Assembly: GCF_001039355.2 (NCBI RefSeq)
Contig: NW_019775856.1
Span: 17,672 to 81,671, forward strand
DNA from: Lingula anatina
Taxonomy: Eukaryota; Brachiopoda; Lingulata; Lingulida; Lingulidae
DNA length: 64,000 nucleotides
Reading direction: 5' to 3'
Each line of letters starts with the position of its first letter. The first letter of the stretch is position 1. A program made the position numbers and the translations under genes. The notes below the pieces were generated by a model. That model worked only from the letters and a program-made list of their open reading frames with translations, ran no database searches and was not told the origin of the DNA. Shown here one piece after another: positions 49,101-62,900 of the stretch.

Positions 49101-50835
49101 GGATATGTGGTTGATTGCGATCTAGAAATTCACACCAAATCATAAATAGTCAGCACTACACAACTTCAAGGGACCACACCACTCAAATCAATAGTTAGGA
49201 AAGACAGAAACATAAATACATACATCATACATACAAATTAGATAACAAAATGACTACAACAAATTCAATAGGTAAAAAGACACTAAGAGACTTTTTATTT
49301 GATTAAAGTTATTTCTTTAAGGTCTATGGCTGACAAATTTCTTTTGTGTCTAAGTCCAATCATATTAGAGGCATGAGTTCAAATAAACAATAATAAACAC
49401 TCACAAATCTAAAAGGAACACAAAATACTCTTAATAAATGAATAAATAAATAAATGCACACAGGTAGATGAGATCTCCATCTTGTGAGACAACTATTTGA
49501 TATCCAGATATTTACTTACGCTCACTCTGGGCTCCCCTCTTGTCTTTGAGTTTTTTAGCCATTGCCTCTGGTCCATCTCTAATACTGGGCCCTGAATTAA
49601 ATAATCATAATTATCTAAGTGCCCTAAATGAAATAATTATGATTAGCTTTGTGGGGAAAAAGTTACAGTAATTGTAAGTAGTACTGTATTAAATGTTTTT
49701 TTTAGAGTTTGTAACTAAAAAGTGTTGGTAAGTAAAAATACATTACTGAGAACACAGGTAAACATGAATCGCTTGACAGTGGGTAAGTGCTTGAAAATCG
49801 TTGAGAAAGCTATGACAATTTTTTTCCAATTAATTTTTTTGGGGGTCAAAAGCACAAAATGGTCTCTCATTAAACTTAATGACCTGAACAGATTCCTATG
49901 ACATACCTTTTAACTTTGGCTTACTATGCCTGTGACTTGGAGGACGAGGCTTTTGGAAGGCCTCGTCTGAAGAGCTGAGATCTGCATCAGGAATAAGGCT
50001 CAGTCCTGAAAAGTCAAATTTTAAAATAATTATTAATTAATAAGTTACTCTTTACATTTCGGCAGTGTTTCATCTGGGACCAGTTTCAAAAAAGAACTTC
50101 ACGGCCAAAAACTTAGTGTACTTTGCTTTAAGTTAAATCCAGAGATTTAATAAAGCAACCATTGGTCTGAAACATAACCCATGGATTTCTTATGTAAATA
50201 ACCAATTCTGGTCATAAAAAAATTTAATTGTTGAGAAAAATGCCTGTATTTTCTTTGGGATTATCAATTTTTATCATCATTTTCTCAAATCTACAAAGAG
50301 TATATTTTTCCAGATTCCCTCCCCCTTTCAGCAAATGCAAGGTGAATAGCAAAAACTGACAATCTTTGCCAGCAAACCCCTTGGGAGAAAGGTCATTTTT
50401 TTTATTTTACAAAAGCGTACAAAGGGCAATCAATAACCCCTCCCCAAGAGTATGGTTTGTAAACTTGTGCAAATGGTGATAAAAATGGATGACTTCGTAG
50501 AACCCTCACCTGCGTCTGCTCTGAGTGGAGCGGAAGGATTGACATGGTGGTCTATTAGACTCACTATCTTCATGTGGCCATTGATCAGAGCAAGGGACCG
50601 CGCAGAGTCCCCATTGTAAGTTTTGGCATTAAGATTTACACCCTGGAATATAAAAATATAAATATCAAGTAAACCTTAAATCTGTATAAATGTTATGTAA
50701 TTGTGAGATAATAATGTCACAGTTTTGTAACATGATGAAAATACTATTTGTCAAAATTACAAGAAAAAAAAATGATGACCCTTGACAGCAATATGGATCA
50801 CCTTTTTTATTTTTCAAAATTGTTCAGAGGGCATT

Positions 50836-50869
<34 letters not shown>

Positions 50870-52361
50870 ATGGTTTGTAGACTTGTAACAACGATGAAAA
50901 ATGATGACCCCTTAGTCCATACTCTTAAATCACGTACATGTTGAAGCAAATATTGCACAATAATTTCATGTCCTTCTGAAGCAGCTTCAATGAAAGGGGT
51001 CATCCCTCGACTAGGCTCACTGGAATAAAAATATATGTGATAAGCATCCTACTGGAAAAATAAAATGTAAAAGGCAATTAATATAAAAAAGAAAAAAGGG
51101 GGAAAATTAATAACCAATTATCCAGAGCTCATCAAAAACTGTCTTTAGACACTTTAAAAAAACCCTTCCTAGTTTACATAATACCTCTGAATTTAAGAAA
51201 GTGAATATTTACATGCATTTCTTGTAATTCAACTTAAAATAAAATGCAATTCATTAAAAGGGATGTAATCTCATTATTTTAAAAGTACACAGGGCATTTC
51301 TTGAGAGTGACTATTGTTTTTTTATAAGTAAAAGCAGTCAAAACCCCCAGGATCTGACTTACACTGCCTCTGTGTTGGCACCAGAATTCAACAGAAACTT
51401 CACCATATCTTGGTGGCCTGCGTACGTGGCATGAAATAGCGCTGTCCAACCTTTACGATCACGTGCCTCCATTTCAGCACCCGCCTGTGAAAAGAAACAT
51501 ATACATACACTATCTAATTTAAACTCCATTGAAAGGTGGGATTACATTGTTTTCACTTAAACAGAAAATACACGACTATTTTTCCTTAAACACTTGGAAC
51601 ACCAGTTAACTATATGTCCTTAACCAATAAGTTCCACCTGAAAGGATTATCTGAAGCTTATAAAGAGCTTATTCAAGTCCTTCTAGAACAAATTCAGCAA
51701 ATCCATTCTACATTACTAGTATTTCAATTCAATTTCCACTTACTTGTAACAGAAAATATCCCACACTTTCATTGCCACAGCTTGCAGCCAGCATCAGTGG
51801 TGTCTGACCTTTGCTGTTCTTGACATTCACGTTGACATTGGCATCTAGGAGGAGGTTGACGATCGTATCATGGCCGATATAGCAGGCATACATCAGGGGC
51901 GTCCATCCTCCTCTGTTCTTCCTGTTTAAGTCTTCCTTGTCACTAAACAATAGGAAATAACAGTTGTAAGATAGTTGCATAGTACAGTTAAAGAAATTGA
52001 TTAAAACAAGGTAGTAAAATGGCGTTAATTCATTAGACAAGAAATTACGAAAATGTTTTCAGAGGTGAAAATTTATTACAAAGCCACAATACTCTGAAAT
52101 GAACTATGCATGAACCTTTAAATATCATCATGCACACTAACTAATACACACTGTACAGAATAAGAACTACCTCTGTATATAAGCCCTGACCCTGTCAAAC
52201 TGCCCTATGCTACTAGCCGTGTGCAGGTCCAGAGAAATAGGCTGGAAGTCGTCCCTGGTCTCAAATGTGCTCCAGCCCCGCCAGACGGACAGACTCTTAT
52301 CCAGGAGCTCATTCTCCGAGGCTTCATCCGATGCTTCGTAACGATCCTCGTACAGTGACAT
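46128..52361 (-). CDS. ANKS3: ANKS3: ankyrin-repeat and SAM-domain protein, 12 exons
   Basis: Adaptor of the ciliary inversin/nephrocystin network in vertebrates, where it binds NEK8, ANKS6 and BICC1. Exons in coding order: 52361-52171, 51942-51744, 51484-51363, 51019-50938, 50642-50510, 50005-49907, 49591-49520, 49121-48981, 48525-47958, 47586-47445, 46901-46729, 46401-46128. All are GT/AG and in phase: 731 aa against about 656 in human. Domains: LDLHTASSIGQ opens the ankyrin repeats (about 45-240), including GGWTPLMYACYIGHDTIV and GQTPLMLAASCGNES. A linker holds KGYVTF and DMTSPIN. The SAM domain (about 493-555) spans an intron, with DLKEVGIK then LMGPRRKMTSGIARWHS. A coiled coil follows, with YADRLEAEMQEMAIQLHK. 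The long linker exon is His/Gly/Ser-rich. The start follows an acceptor at 52373, so a 5' non-coding exon exists. Divergent from DNAAF8. Confidence 0.95.
48589..48770. mobile_element. hAT-like MITE in an ANKS3 intron
   Basis: 182 bp with terminal repeats CAGGGCTTTTCACAG and CAAGGCTTTTCCCAG (right end in reverse). Flanking 8-bp sequences are ATTGTAGC (48581-48588) and ACTGTAGC (48771-48778), 7 of 8 identical. It sits between the exons at 48525 and 48981. Confidence 0.75.
50395..50915. repeat. Pair of related repeats flanking ANKS3 exon 5
   Basis: About 50395-50495 and 50790-50915 share a T-rich block, GGGCA-T-A-CCCC, TATGGTTTGTA(A/G)ACTTGT and GATGAAAAATGATGAC-type ends. They lie in the two introns either side of the exon at 50510-50642, in the same orientation. 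The second contains a run of 30 C (50837-50866). Confidence 0.65.
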
Positions 52362-53350
52362 GTTGCAGGTGTCTGCAAGCACATGCACTGGTTACCTCAG
52401 TCTGTTGTTTTGGAACATGCACAAAAGCTGCACCTTTTTACCCTGCAATATGTGACATATGAAAAAGTTCAACATTTTTAATTAGCAAAAGATGGGTCTA
52501 ATTTTTTTTTTATAATTATAAATAAAAAAATGTAAAACTAATGAAGAGTAACTCACTTAATATATACCTATATCCTTAATAACATACCTTACCATCGTTA
52601 CTACCATCAATTAAATATAAGCTTTACATCATGCATCATGCAATTTAAAAGAAGAGAGTGAAGTACTGGTGCCAGTACACTGCACGTACATGTACTAACG
52701 ATTATACAAACTATCAAGACAATAAACACAGACTACGACACATTAGAAACCCCTCAGGCAGAATGGAGTACATGGTGAAATAGTAATAATCAATGCTCCG
52801 ATGTCTGCATTATTAACTCTTTCTGTTTATAATGTCCTTGAAAAGATTACAAATCGATGAATGCTTTCGTCTCTATTCCAAATGATACAGGTGACTCTGT
52901 CAAATGACAGTCAAGTTAAACGGCGTTGAAACATTAAATTCAAAACAAATAAATGGATACACACAATTTATCGATAAAATTACATCATACGAACTTGTGT
53001 GTTCACGATATTTACCTCCATTCCTATTGTTTATTCACAGAAACTGTATTGAATCACTACAATATTTTCACCGGTGCCGTCCAACATCATATGTTCTCGC
53101 CGATCAATGTACGAGATATTACGAGACATCCGGGAAATTCCATCATGGAGGCAAAGCACTGACCCAAATTCCACAAACTTCAAAATATTTATTTTTACCA
53201 ATCCGTCCAGGGGAATTTGCATATATTTTAGGATGCGATAAAACCATAATATAGTCCCTTAAAGGTGAGGTTTACTAAACGTTTTATTGCAACCAAATTA
53301 AAGCTCATTCGACTAAGTATTTGAATGCGTCTGCGAAGATAGTTGTTATA

Positions 53351-53364
53351 ATTACCATGGAAAT
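53351..53364. promoter_or_regulatory. X-box-like (RFX) site candidate
   Basis: ATTACCATGGAAAT compared with the RFX consensus palindrome GTTGCCATGGCAAC: the CCATGG core and 10 of 14 bases match, but both outer positions differ. RFX factors drive many cilium genes, and the site lies centrally between two cilium genes. A match this loose can occur by chance. Confidence 0.3.
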
Positions 53365-53675
53365 GATGCTAATCTCTCTGCAACTTTATTGATGGTTTTT
53401 AGAGTAACATGTATCTCAATGCCCTGACTATGAAGCTGTTGACTATCGTAAGATATGCCCTTTGTCATTTTGAGTTTTATCTGAAGATAGAAGAAATAGC
53501 AATCAAAAGAAAACAATTGATTTAACGGTAACAGTAAAATTTGATGAAATAAATAATTGAAGAGGTTGTACCAGTGGCAGTACATGTATACGTAGAAGTG
53601 GGTTTTTGGCAGTATTAAATAGACTTTACAGCTTCGTGATTTTGCAGATCGATTTTTTGTCTTTTTAATACAAGT

Positions 53676-53763
53676 CAAGTAAACAACTTTGCAAAAATTT
53701 ATTTGCTATTTATTTGTTTCAAGTAAACAACTTGCAAAATTTTATTTGCTATTTATTTGTTTC
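53676..53763. repeat. 44-bp tandem duplication
   Basis: Two consecutive 44-bp units (53676-53719 and 53720-53763), nearly identical, each starting with CAAGTAAACAAC and ending in TTATTTGTTT. Upstream of DNAAF8. Confidence 0.9.
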
Positions 53764-53967
53764 ACTGCAGAGTATATTCACTGATACCTTACTCATGTTA
53801 ACAATCGTTGTTGTCTCTGTTTGTATCAAAAAAGAACCAGTTCGTAAAAAATACATTCAGGCTAAATGGTATATTTCTTTATTGGATGGATCTGTGTAGA
53901 ATATTTTCATTGGGAAAGAGCCCTAAAATTGACGCTGACTCTCATGATTTCAGCCAATCCGTCCAGT

Positions 53968-56900
53968 ATGGCGTCTAGTGATGAAGGCAGTGATGGGGAG
54001 GTAGACATCTTGGCCCAGTTTGCCAGCAAGATGTCTTTCCCAGCCATGCTGCCTGATGGCTCAAGCCTGAAACCAAAGATGGATCAGATTTTTACTGAAG
54101 TGGAGCAGAGGTTACCGTCTATTGATTTTGATTTCTCTGATGTAAGTAGAAGAATTTGTTTGAAGAATTGGTTCAGATTGAATAATTAGATTTATAATAT
54201 CTTTAATGTCTTGTCCAAGCTTGCTCCTGCTACTTTATTACAGTAGCTAAGATATACATATATGTTTTTACTGTATGATATACCCTTTGCTTTGCACTAA
54301 ATTAAGAACATTGGAGATCATTTGAGGACCAAACTATAAACAGCATGTCTCTGTGTAAGAAAATAGGACTTTTTAATTTAAGAAAAAAGAAACCCCAAAA
54401 GTTGTAGTAGTGGAAGTCTGATGGCAAATTCATCTATTACGTATACAATATATATATATATATATATATAATCTTTTTCACAGGTCAGCTCAGATGAAGA
54501 TGTCGGAATATTCCAACGCTCTTTGATCTCAACAACCTCATCCTTCTTTGACAGCGAGAAAGATCTTGACGAGAGTCTCACTTCTGATCAGTTTGAGGAG
54601 TTGCTTTCTTCATCTCTTCAAGGTTCGCACTCAGAACGCTCAAACTCGCCACCAACTCAAAGAGAAACCGTGTCTAATGGCATGAATTTGGACAATGATT
54701 ATACAAGTAGTTCTGTGCAAAATGAAGTGACAGAAATGCCTTCAACTCAGGCAAACACAGCATCAAATGGTATACTGTTAGGTAATGCCTTTAGAGCTAT
54801 GGAAGTAGAATTATCAAGGGTTAATAGAGAGGCACGATCTCGATCCAGTGGCGGGAATGGGATGATAGAAAATTCACTATTCACTATGGCAAGGGAGATC
54901 AATATCAATCATGTTTCAAATGAAATGGATTTCGGCATACAGCAAGAAGGTACCCTTCATATCAATGGGCATGATGAGGAGAGGGTTCCTAGTTCAGGAA
55001 GACAGCAGGGCAGAGATAGACTGCAGGAATCAGGGTACCTCTCAGACAATGTGAGCAGCTGGAGACAAATACTTAGGAATGACTCGACAGAAAATGATGC
55101 TGCACCAAAGCCTAGGTACCAGGGCTGGGTAGGAAAGTCGGATTCCTCCAGCTCAGTACAAAACAAAGATTCTGACATGCAGAATGGTGGGGCAATCGGA
55201 AAAGTGTCTATGGGAAGTAGCACATCATCAAGAAAAGTAGACAGATCTACATCAGAGCCAGGCTTGGATCCGGAGGATGAACATTCCAGAAGGTCGCCAA
55301 GAAGATCTAAGCAGGCTGTTAAGAAGAAGATGGCGTCACCTAGGGCTGAGAGTAGAGAAGTTGTGGCGAGGTTCATCCCAGAGAGGACCAGGTTGTCTCT
55401 TCATCAGCTTGAGAACATAGATCTAGGTAAGTTTACTGGGTAGGATATGTACTAGCATATATGTTTTACAAAATGAGTGTGTGTGCGCGCGCATCCACGT
55501 GCATGTGCGTGTGTGTGTGTGTGCATGCATGCGTGTGTGCATGTCATAAAGAGCGATATGATAGAGAGAGAGAGGTGGTTTTGATTGTTACCTAAAATAT
55601 TATTTGTATTCATGCTTAAATTCTTATTTTTTCAGATAATGTTCTGTCTTCAGAAAATGCCAAAGAACTCAATCTGCCGTCCTTACAACCACAAGAAGCT
55701 ATGGGGGACACTGGAGAAGATAGTAAGAATAATTAGAATGACTTAAAAAATAGTTTAAAAAATATAGTCCTTCATTATAATTTTTGCTTATATCTTTTAT
55801 ATGCAAAATTAATAACAGAATGTGAACAGTTTTGAAATGACCCGTAGTATGAAGTTTAGTTTGTAAACAAAAAATACTGATATATCACACTTGATCTCAG
55901 TATTTCCTCTAAAAAATTATCTTGGACTTAGTTCATGCTTAAACAAGTGCCAGTCTGTATATATATACTAGTAGTGGGATATACTATGTGTACTTATATA
56001 TGAAGTCTTTTGTACAGCCCTCAGTCCTGAGGTCTTCTCCTCACAAGTGTACCATCTTACCTAATGAGCCACTGACACAGTATATGTAAATGTGTAGCAA
56101 TGTACTGTATATGCCTAAGTTTCAGCCTCCTCTGTACATGCATTTGGTATATGTCAATATATTTATATATATATATGTGTGTATGTATTTCAGCAGGCAG
56201 TGAGCCCACCCTGATCCAGAGACTTCTCCAGCTCTCAGTACAACAGTCTGGGCAGCTGTTCCCTCAACAGGAAGTGGACCCAGTCACTGGCGCCGTTATC
56301 AAGAAGAAGAAGAGGAAGGGGAAGAAAGCAGAAAGCAAAGAAATGAAGACTGCTATTAATGAGTCTATAGGAGGTAAGGGAATGTGTTGCTACAGTACTT
56401 ATTTATCATTTTCAAACTCTTCACTTTTCAGTGTTTGTATTTTAGATGGTCACAAAATTTATATCTTGGCACAAAGCCTAGCTTTTCAAAAGTTTTGAGT
56501 CAGTATTTTTAAGCATATTAACTAACTAAACAATATTTTGAAAAAAAAAAACATTTAATGCTTTCAGAATTCAGAGTTATTACCATTATGATATTGTAAT
56601 TGCATGGTGATATTTGGTGGGGAGTTTGTTTTAAAACTGCATATTTGGGAGTCAAATTAACGTGAGCAATGAACCTTATTAGAAATGTTTGTATTTTCAA
56701 TAATGCAAATGTTAGATGTTTGTATTTGGTCACCGCTGTATGGTATTCACAATTCTTTACATTTATTTCATAAAAAAGGCGTCACAGCTGATTTAGAAGG
56801 TACATGTACAGATTTATATTCTGGTAGCCAGACGTTGCACCTCTGTATCTTTAGCAATTTTCTTTTACAGATTTATGAGACTACATTAGATATTTAGTAG

Positions 56901-59900
56901 ATGCAACATAGTGATTAATATTTTCAATCTACAAAAACTGAAAAATTACTTTTTGATTTATTCTATTGCATGCATTGTGTATCCCTCATTTTCTGTTATA
57001 CGTATGATAATATACTGAACAACCCCCCACAAAAAAAATTTTGAAATAATTTGAAGGAAGAAGATTATAAGTCGATACTTTATTTTTCTGGTATATAGCA
57101 TTTTGCCTGACTGTTATTCCATATCTATATAGATTTCAAAAATCGATTCCAAGCCAGAGTGAAAATATATTATAAAAGAAAAAAATGTTCAGTATATATG
57201 GTCTTAAAGATACTAATATCAATAATTTTCTTTATTTTATTTTGTTACTATTTTATATTTGAAAATATATATTTTCATTTTATCCTGTTTCTATCCTGTT
57301 TGGCATTTAGAGTAGGCATATATGGTTACCTCTGTATATTTATTTTCTGTTTATTAATACAGCTATAATTTAATACAACACTGATGATAAACTGTTAGAC
57401 ATTGTGTTGTTTTTATAAAGTCTTTTCTTCCTCAAATATCATCTAACTCAAGGTTTATGTACACATTTCTTTCTTTTTTGATGATATTGACCTTTTTATG
57501 CTTCACGAGAATGAATTAAAATCATGATAATTGTAATTAAAAATTTTTGTTTTTAAATTTAGACATTCATATTTATTTCTCTTTCTATCCTCAAGCAGCA
57601 TCTCAGAAGAGCAAAAAGAAGAGACAAAATCCTCCTGAACTTTCATCTTATGTGCTAGGTAAAAAAGTTTTAAAACTTTGAACCCGCAACTATTTTCAGT
57701 GTAAAAGAATAAATTTTTATAATATATTTAAAACATTAAACAATAATTTCTTGAATGGCTTTTACATTTAATGTAATATATTTAAACATTAAACGATAAT
57801 TTCTTAAATGGCTTCCATACAGATCAACATGCCTTTATTCCTGTTTTAAGTTAATCCAAACAGGATGTAATTTATTATTTGAAATAGTGATTCCTTTTGT
57901 TAATCAATATGTTCATATTCCCAAAGGGTAATTTTCACCCATACCTCTGTTCTGACTCACAGAGTCACAGGAAAAAGGGCATTTTTGGATATATTTTTTA
58001 AAGAAAAGGTGAAAATGTATAATTGGGAATTGTGAAAATATATAATCTAACTGATTAATTTTGAATATTTAGATTCCATTCCCAAAAAAGAGGAACCTGA
58101 GACGGTATATCTGGACCTGAGAAACTTTGAGCAACAGAGGCAAGAGGAACAGCAGAGAGTGGCCTCTGTGCAGAGAATTCTTCGCATACATGATTCCAAG
58201 AAAAAGTAAGGGTCTGGTTTCAATCTGTATTCTGAAATGATGGAAGAATAAACAGAAAATGGAAATTAACCTGTTTTTTATCACTTGAGAACCTTAAAGC
58301 AACAGATGCTGATTAGTCTTTTTTATTTTCTAGGGAAGACAGTTCTGATTCAGAAGATGAGGGCAGTGCTGAGTCTTGGTTTGAGCAGAGGAGGAAGATA
58401 CGAGCTGCCATTGAACGTGGATCTGTTTCTCAAGTTCTACCCTCAAAGCCGTCCTTACCAAAGTAAGATATGCATGAGCATTTTAACTGACATTATCTCA
58501 AATATTGGCGAAGAAAGTTATAGTTTATTTTGACTCCAGTTATGTTTTGAACTTTCGTAATTTAAGCAGTGACTTGTTTACTTTTGTCTCTGATGAAATG
58601 ACCAGAGGTGTGCATACAGTCCCCATCCTCAGATTATAAAAAATATTTTTAATTGGAATGAATTTGTAGTCATTTTCTTAAAAAATGAAGAAATGAAAAA
58701 ACTGATTAATGTTTGAGTGTAACAACGTATTTGTACTATGACGTTTACCCTTTATTCTATCATATAGGGCCCCCAAAGAAGCAACCCATGCTCAAAGACT
58801 GGTCCATGTTGAGCCAAAGCGCCCTCTATCTGGAGAGACCCAAGGTGATTCAGAAGTAAACGCTATGGAACAAAAACCACTGCCAGATAAAGAGGCTGAA
58901 GAGAGAGAAAAACAAAGGAGGATGGAGACAGCTAAGTATGTCTCTATTTCTTTTTTTTAATTTAAATTATTGTTTTTATTCATCAGAAGCTAATTTGAAT
59001 TTTTTCCCGAATTGTTACTTTCATCGAGTCTTTTCTTATACACCTTACAACAGTGTCCCTTACTTAATTTTGTCTGTTCCCTTGCCACGACTTACTTTCC
59101 TTCTCCTCCTTTTAAAAACTTGTGGCCATTATTTCTGAATCTTTGGTCTTTGTCCAATCAGGTCCAATTTTATGATAGCTTCTGTTTTTGCCTTTGATAT
59201 CTTTGCAGTGAAAGTTATCAGCAAAAACATATTGAATAACTATCTTAATTTTGTACTATTAAAAAGAGTGTTCTGAATAATACAAAACAAGGTTCACATT
59301 AAATCACTGCATATTGCAGGAAGCTACGAGAACAGCGTGAACATGAACGCCAGTCCAGACTGAGGCTGGCCAAACAACTGGAGGCGCTGAGGCCAAAGAC
59401 GTCGGTGAGCGGCAGATATCCGTGTGCTGAAGAAACACCTGTAGTGTTTGATGTGGTAAGTAGATACCTAATAGAAATAAAAATTTGAATGGTGAAGATT
59501 TAAAATATGAATGAAGATTTAAAATATGATGGTCTTGAATATTTTCATCCAATATCCACTTGATAGCCAACCAAGACATTTATTTGTTTGTTGATTAATC
59601 AGTTTACTCAAATATTTAATTATTTAAATAATTATTTATGAATTTTGTATTTAATTGTTTGTTTATTACCTATTTTTTATGTATTCACTTATTTATTCAC
59701 TTATTTATTTGTTTATATATACATGTTTTTCCATTTATTTACTTTTCTTTATTTTATCTGTTTTCTCTGTTAAGGAGGCCTCCTATGAGCCAATGCCCCA
59801 GTGCTTGCCAGACACCCTTCCTGCTGATCTGGAGACCATCCTTCTCACAGTGCATTTATCCACCAATGGGGAGATTATAGTCCACAGAGGAGGCAACAAA

Positions 59901-62900
59901 AGTGTGGATATGGGTAGGTGGGATGTTCAGGTGCACAGACGGAGACACACATGTTTACCTGCACTGGCATATCTGCAAGTGCATGCATACACACACACTC
60001 ACATACACACACATGCACACACAAACAGAAAAATGTCCAAAACTCACACACACACATACACACACACCTATACACACTTATATACAAAGGCAAATTTGCA
60101 AATCTGTGTATGTACATATGCACTCAACCACAAATATAGAAAGCAATGCAAATTACAAGCTGATTATATTATAAATTTGACCGTGGATCTTTCATCCTCT
60201 AGGTCTAGGTCTCTCTGCTAGCTGTACCACCTTGCTAACATGGCTGCTGTCCCTCGTCCCTCATGACTTCACATTCCTGGACGATTCATCCAATCAACAG
60301 CCTGCGCCGACATCGCCCGTGCTCCTGGATCCTGTCCCTTTCCGTGTGCTGGGATTACAGCAACTCTGGTTTGAGGAGCAGTTGTGTATTATTGTTGCCA
60401 TAGCACCGAAGGATAAACAAAGTCAGGTGACACAGTTGACTGGACCAGTCAAGTCCAAAAAGGCAAAGGTACCAAGCAGTCACTATTTTAATTTTAATAG
60501 TTTTTGATAATTTAAAATGAATATAGATTTTGATAGTTATTTACCTAAAAAGCCAATGATGACATTATCTTTACAACTGAAAAGCATGAAGGTTGAATCC
60601 TATTTCATCTTAAATATTTTCTCCTTTTACTTTTATTTTCAGCTCAAAGACACAGTGAAATCCTGCACCCCTTTCCAGCAGCAAGTCACCAAGTTTCTTT
60701 CCACCAACACCCTCCACTCAGTTTGCCCTTGGCTCCAAGATTTCACCTCAGTTGAGATCTCTGGCCCTCCCTCCCCGTCTCCAGATCACCCTACCTCCCA
60801 AAAGTTTGCTTACAAGCCCCCCTTACCCAACATCACCACCAAGCCCCTCTCCACATTCATGCAGATGAGGACTGACCCTGATGCTGTGAAGAAAGTTTTT
60901 GGGACCCCTGTAGGATTTTTCTATCAGTCCGTGGAGTCTGACGAGTGTCAGGCTGACGTGGGGATTAATGACGATGGTGTTAATTATGAAACACAAAATA
61001 CCATGTCTTTGGTGTACAAGAAAATTTATCAGGTAAGAATCTGAGGACTTATTTGATTAAAATATGTACTGATAAGAATTTTTCCAGTGAAGAGGAAACA
61101 AAGAGGTTATCTCTATAGACATTTACCTCTTAAAATTTATCTGATAAAATTAAATGATTTGAACTACATATCGATTCAGTTGGATGACTTTTTAAAAGTT
61201 CAAAAAATTTCCATGATAACTGCATTCCAGATAACACAGATGGTTAATACCCTAAGTATAATAATAGTGATAATTCTTATAATTTCAATATTATCATTTT
61301 ATGTATCTGTATTCCAGAACCCTGTAGCACTGATGGGTATCCTGAGTCGTGTTCTCCAAGAAGGTCTGGACATATCAGGCATCCGTCTTTTATATCCCTC
61401 AGTACAGCTTCTCAGTCTCGAATCTCCCCGCATATCATCGTTCAATGAGAATGCACCTCCTCAGTCCAACACAGAATTTCTGAACAGCGTCGGACCCATT
61501 CTCGCCATTGCGCTTCGCGGGACATTCACAAGGTCAATCTGGCTGGATGCTGTGGGTCCCTCAGATCCGGCCTTGGCAAGAAGGACGGATCCGAACTCAC
61601 TTTGTGCCTTATATGGAGGAGAGTCGCGGGAAGAGTGCCTTTTGTTCTGTCCCAGGAACCCCGCCAGAATTCAGACAGAGCTGGCCAGGTGGTTTGGAGG
61701 TAGAGTGCCCCCTAGTGGTGTCATTGATGTTGGCGCAATGCCAAATCGGAAGGAAAGGCACCGAAGCGGGAGCCCTAAAGGGGGCAAGGGGAAAAGAGTT
61801 AGTTTTCACACGGAATCATCTCACCAGGCTGAGGCGGTGTTTCCAAGCAGACGACCACCTGCAACTCTCACTGCCACAGTTACGAGTGACATCTTTTTGA
61901 CAGTGTCACCATTATTGCCTGTCAAGTGTCTTGGTGTTGTCATGGCGACTTGTCAGCGGCGGGGGTATCAGCTAAGAGGTGTGAGGAGGATGAGACTGAA
62001 TACCAAGAGGGCCAGTAGTTTAGGTAAGTTAGGTATTGCCATAAATCTTGGAGTAAAGAAAAGAGAAATGCAGAAAACTTGAACTTATTCACCGAAATTG
62101 TTAATAGTTTAATATTTTTGTTTTTTGTTTATTTTCTGCATCATTATGTTTAAATGCAGTTTTTTATTTAAAAAATTTCCACATATTTACAGGAGTATCT
62201 GGTAAAGCCCTCAGTATCTTCAGTGCAGAGGGACCCAGGTCTCCCCAATCCCCAGTGTCATTTGATGACGTATTCCTGGAGCAGAGGAGCAGTTCTCCGC
62301 AGGACGCTGGTGAACCCAGCATGCCATGCACTGTGTTGTTACTTCAGAAGGAGAACGCCCTGCACAGCGCCCCGAGTCTCATCGAGGCTTTCATGGTACA
62401 GTTGTGTCTGAAAGGAGTCCTAGGTAAATATGGCAGATATTCTAGTATATTTTTAAGATGGAAATAAAAATCAGTTAAAAGTGGTCTTTTAATATTTATT
62501 GTTGTAAAATCTCTGAAGGTTTCCAACAAAAATTTGGCAAACAGATGAGCTTTCAAGGCTTCTGACATTTATAAGATAGTAATTTGTTTGTATGTTAATA
62601 TATGTACTGGTGGTACAGATAAGTAGGTGAATGTAAAGAAGGTGCAATTTTAAAGGTCTTTTATGGCTGATTGAGTGATTAATTTGGTTTTTGCCTTGGC
62701 ATGTCTACTTCATTTGAGTCATATAAGAAACTAATAATAGTGGTTTAAATGCTTTATAGGGAATCAGCTTGCTTCATATATATATAGCCTATTGTGGAAT
62801 TAGTGCAGGATTCCACACGTGTGGAATCCTGCACTAATTCCACACCATGACCTCTGACCTTTGTCCTATATTCCAGGGTCAATCCAGTCCAGCACACCCC

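Larger units (their letters stand above)
52373..53953. promoter_or_regulatory. Shared upstream region of ANKS3 and DNAAF8 (candidate bidirectional promoter)
   Basis: About 1.6 kb between the first coding exons of two head-to-head genes. Both coding exons begin with a splice acceptor in the 5' UTR (minus TTGCAG before 52372; plus TTTCAG ending at 53953), so both genes have 5' non-coding exons inside this interval. A GC-richer patch at about 53065-53160 and the X-box-like site at 53351 are the best candidates for the core. Direct evidence of transcription starts is lacking. Confidence 0.55.

Noticed and set aside
59655-60221. 188-codon plus-strand frame
   Set aside because: Only 59775-59913 of it is a DNAAF8 exon. 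The rest is intron, including CA-repeat read-through and low-complexity T-rich sequence.
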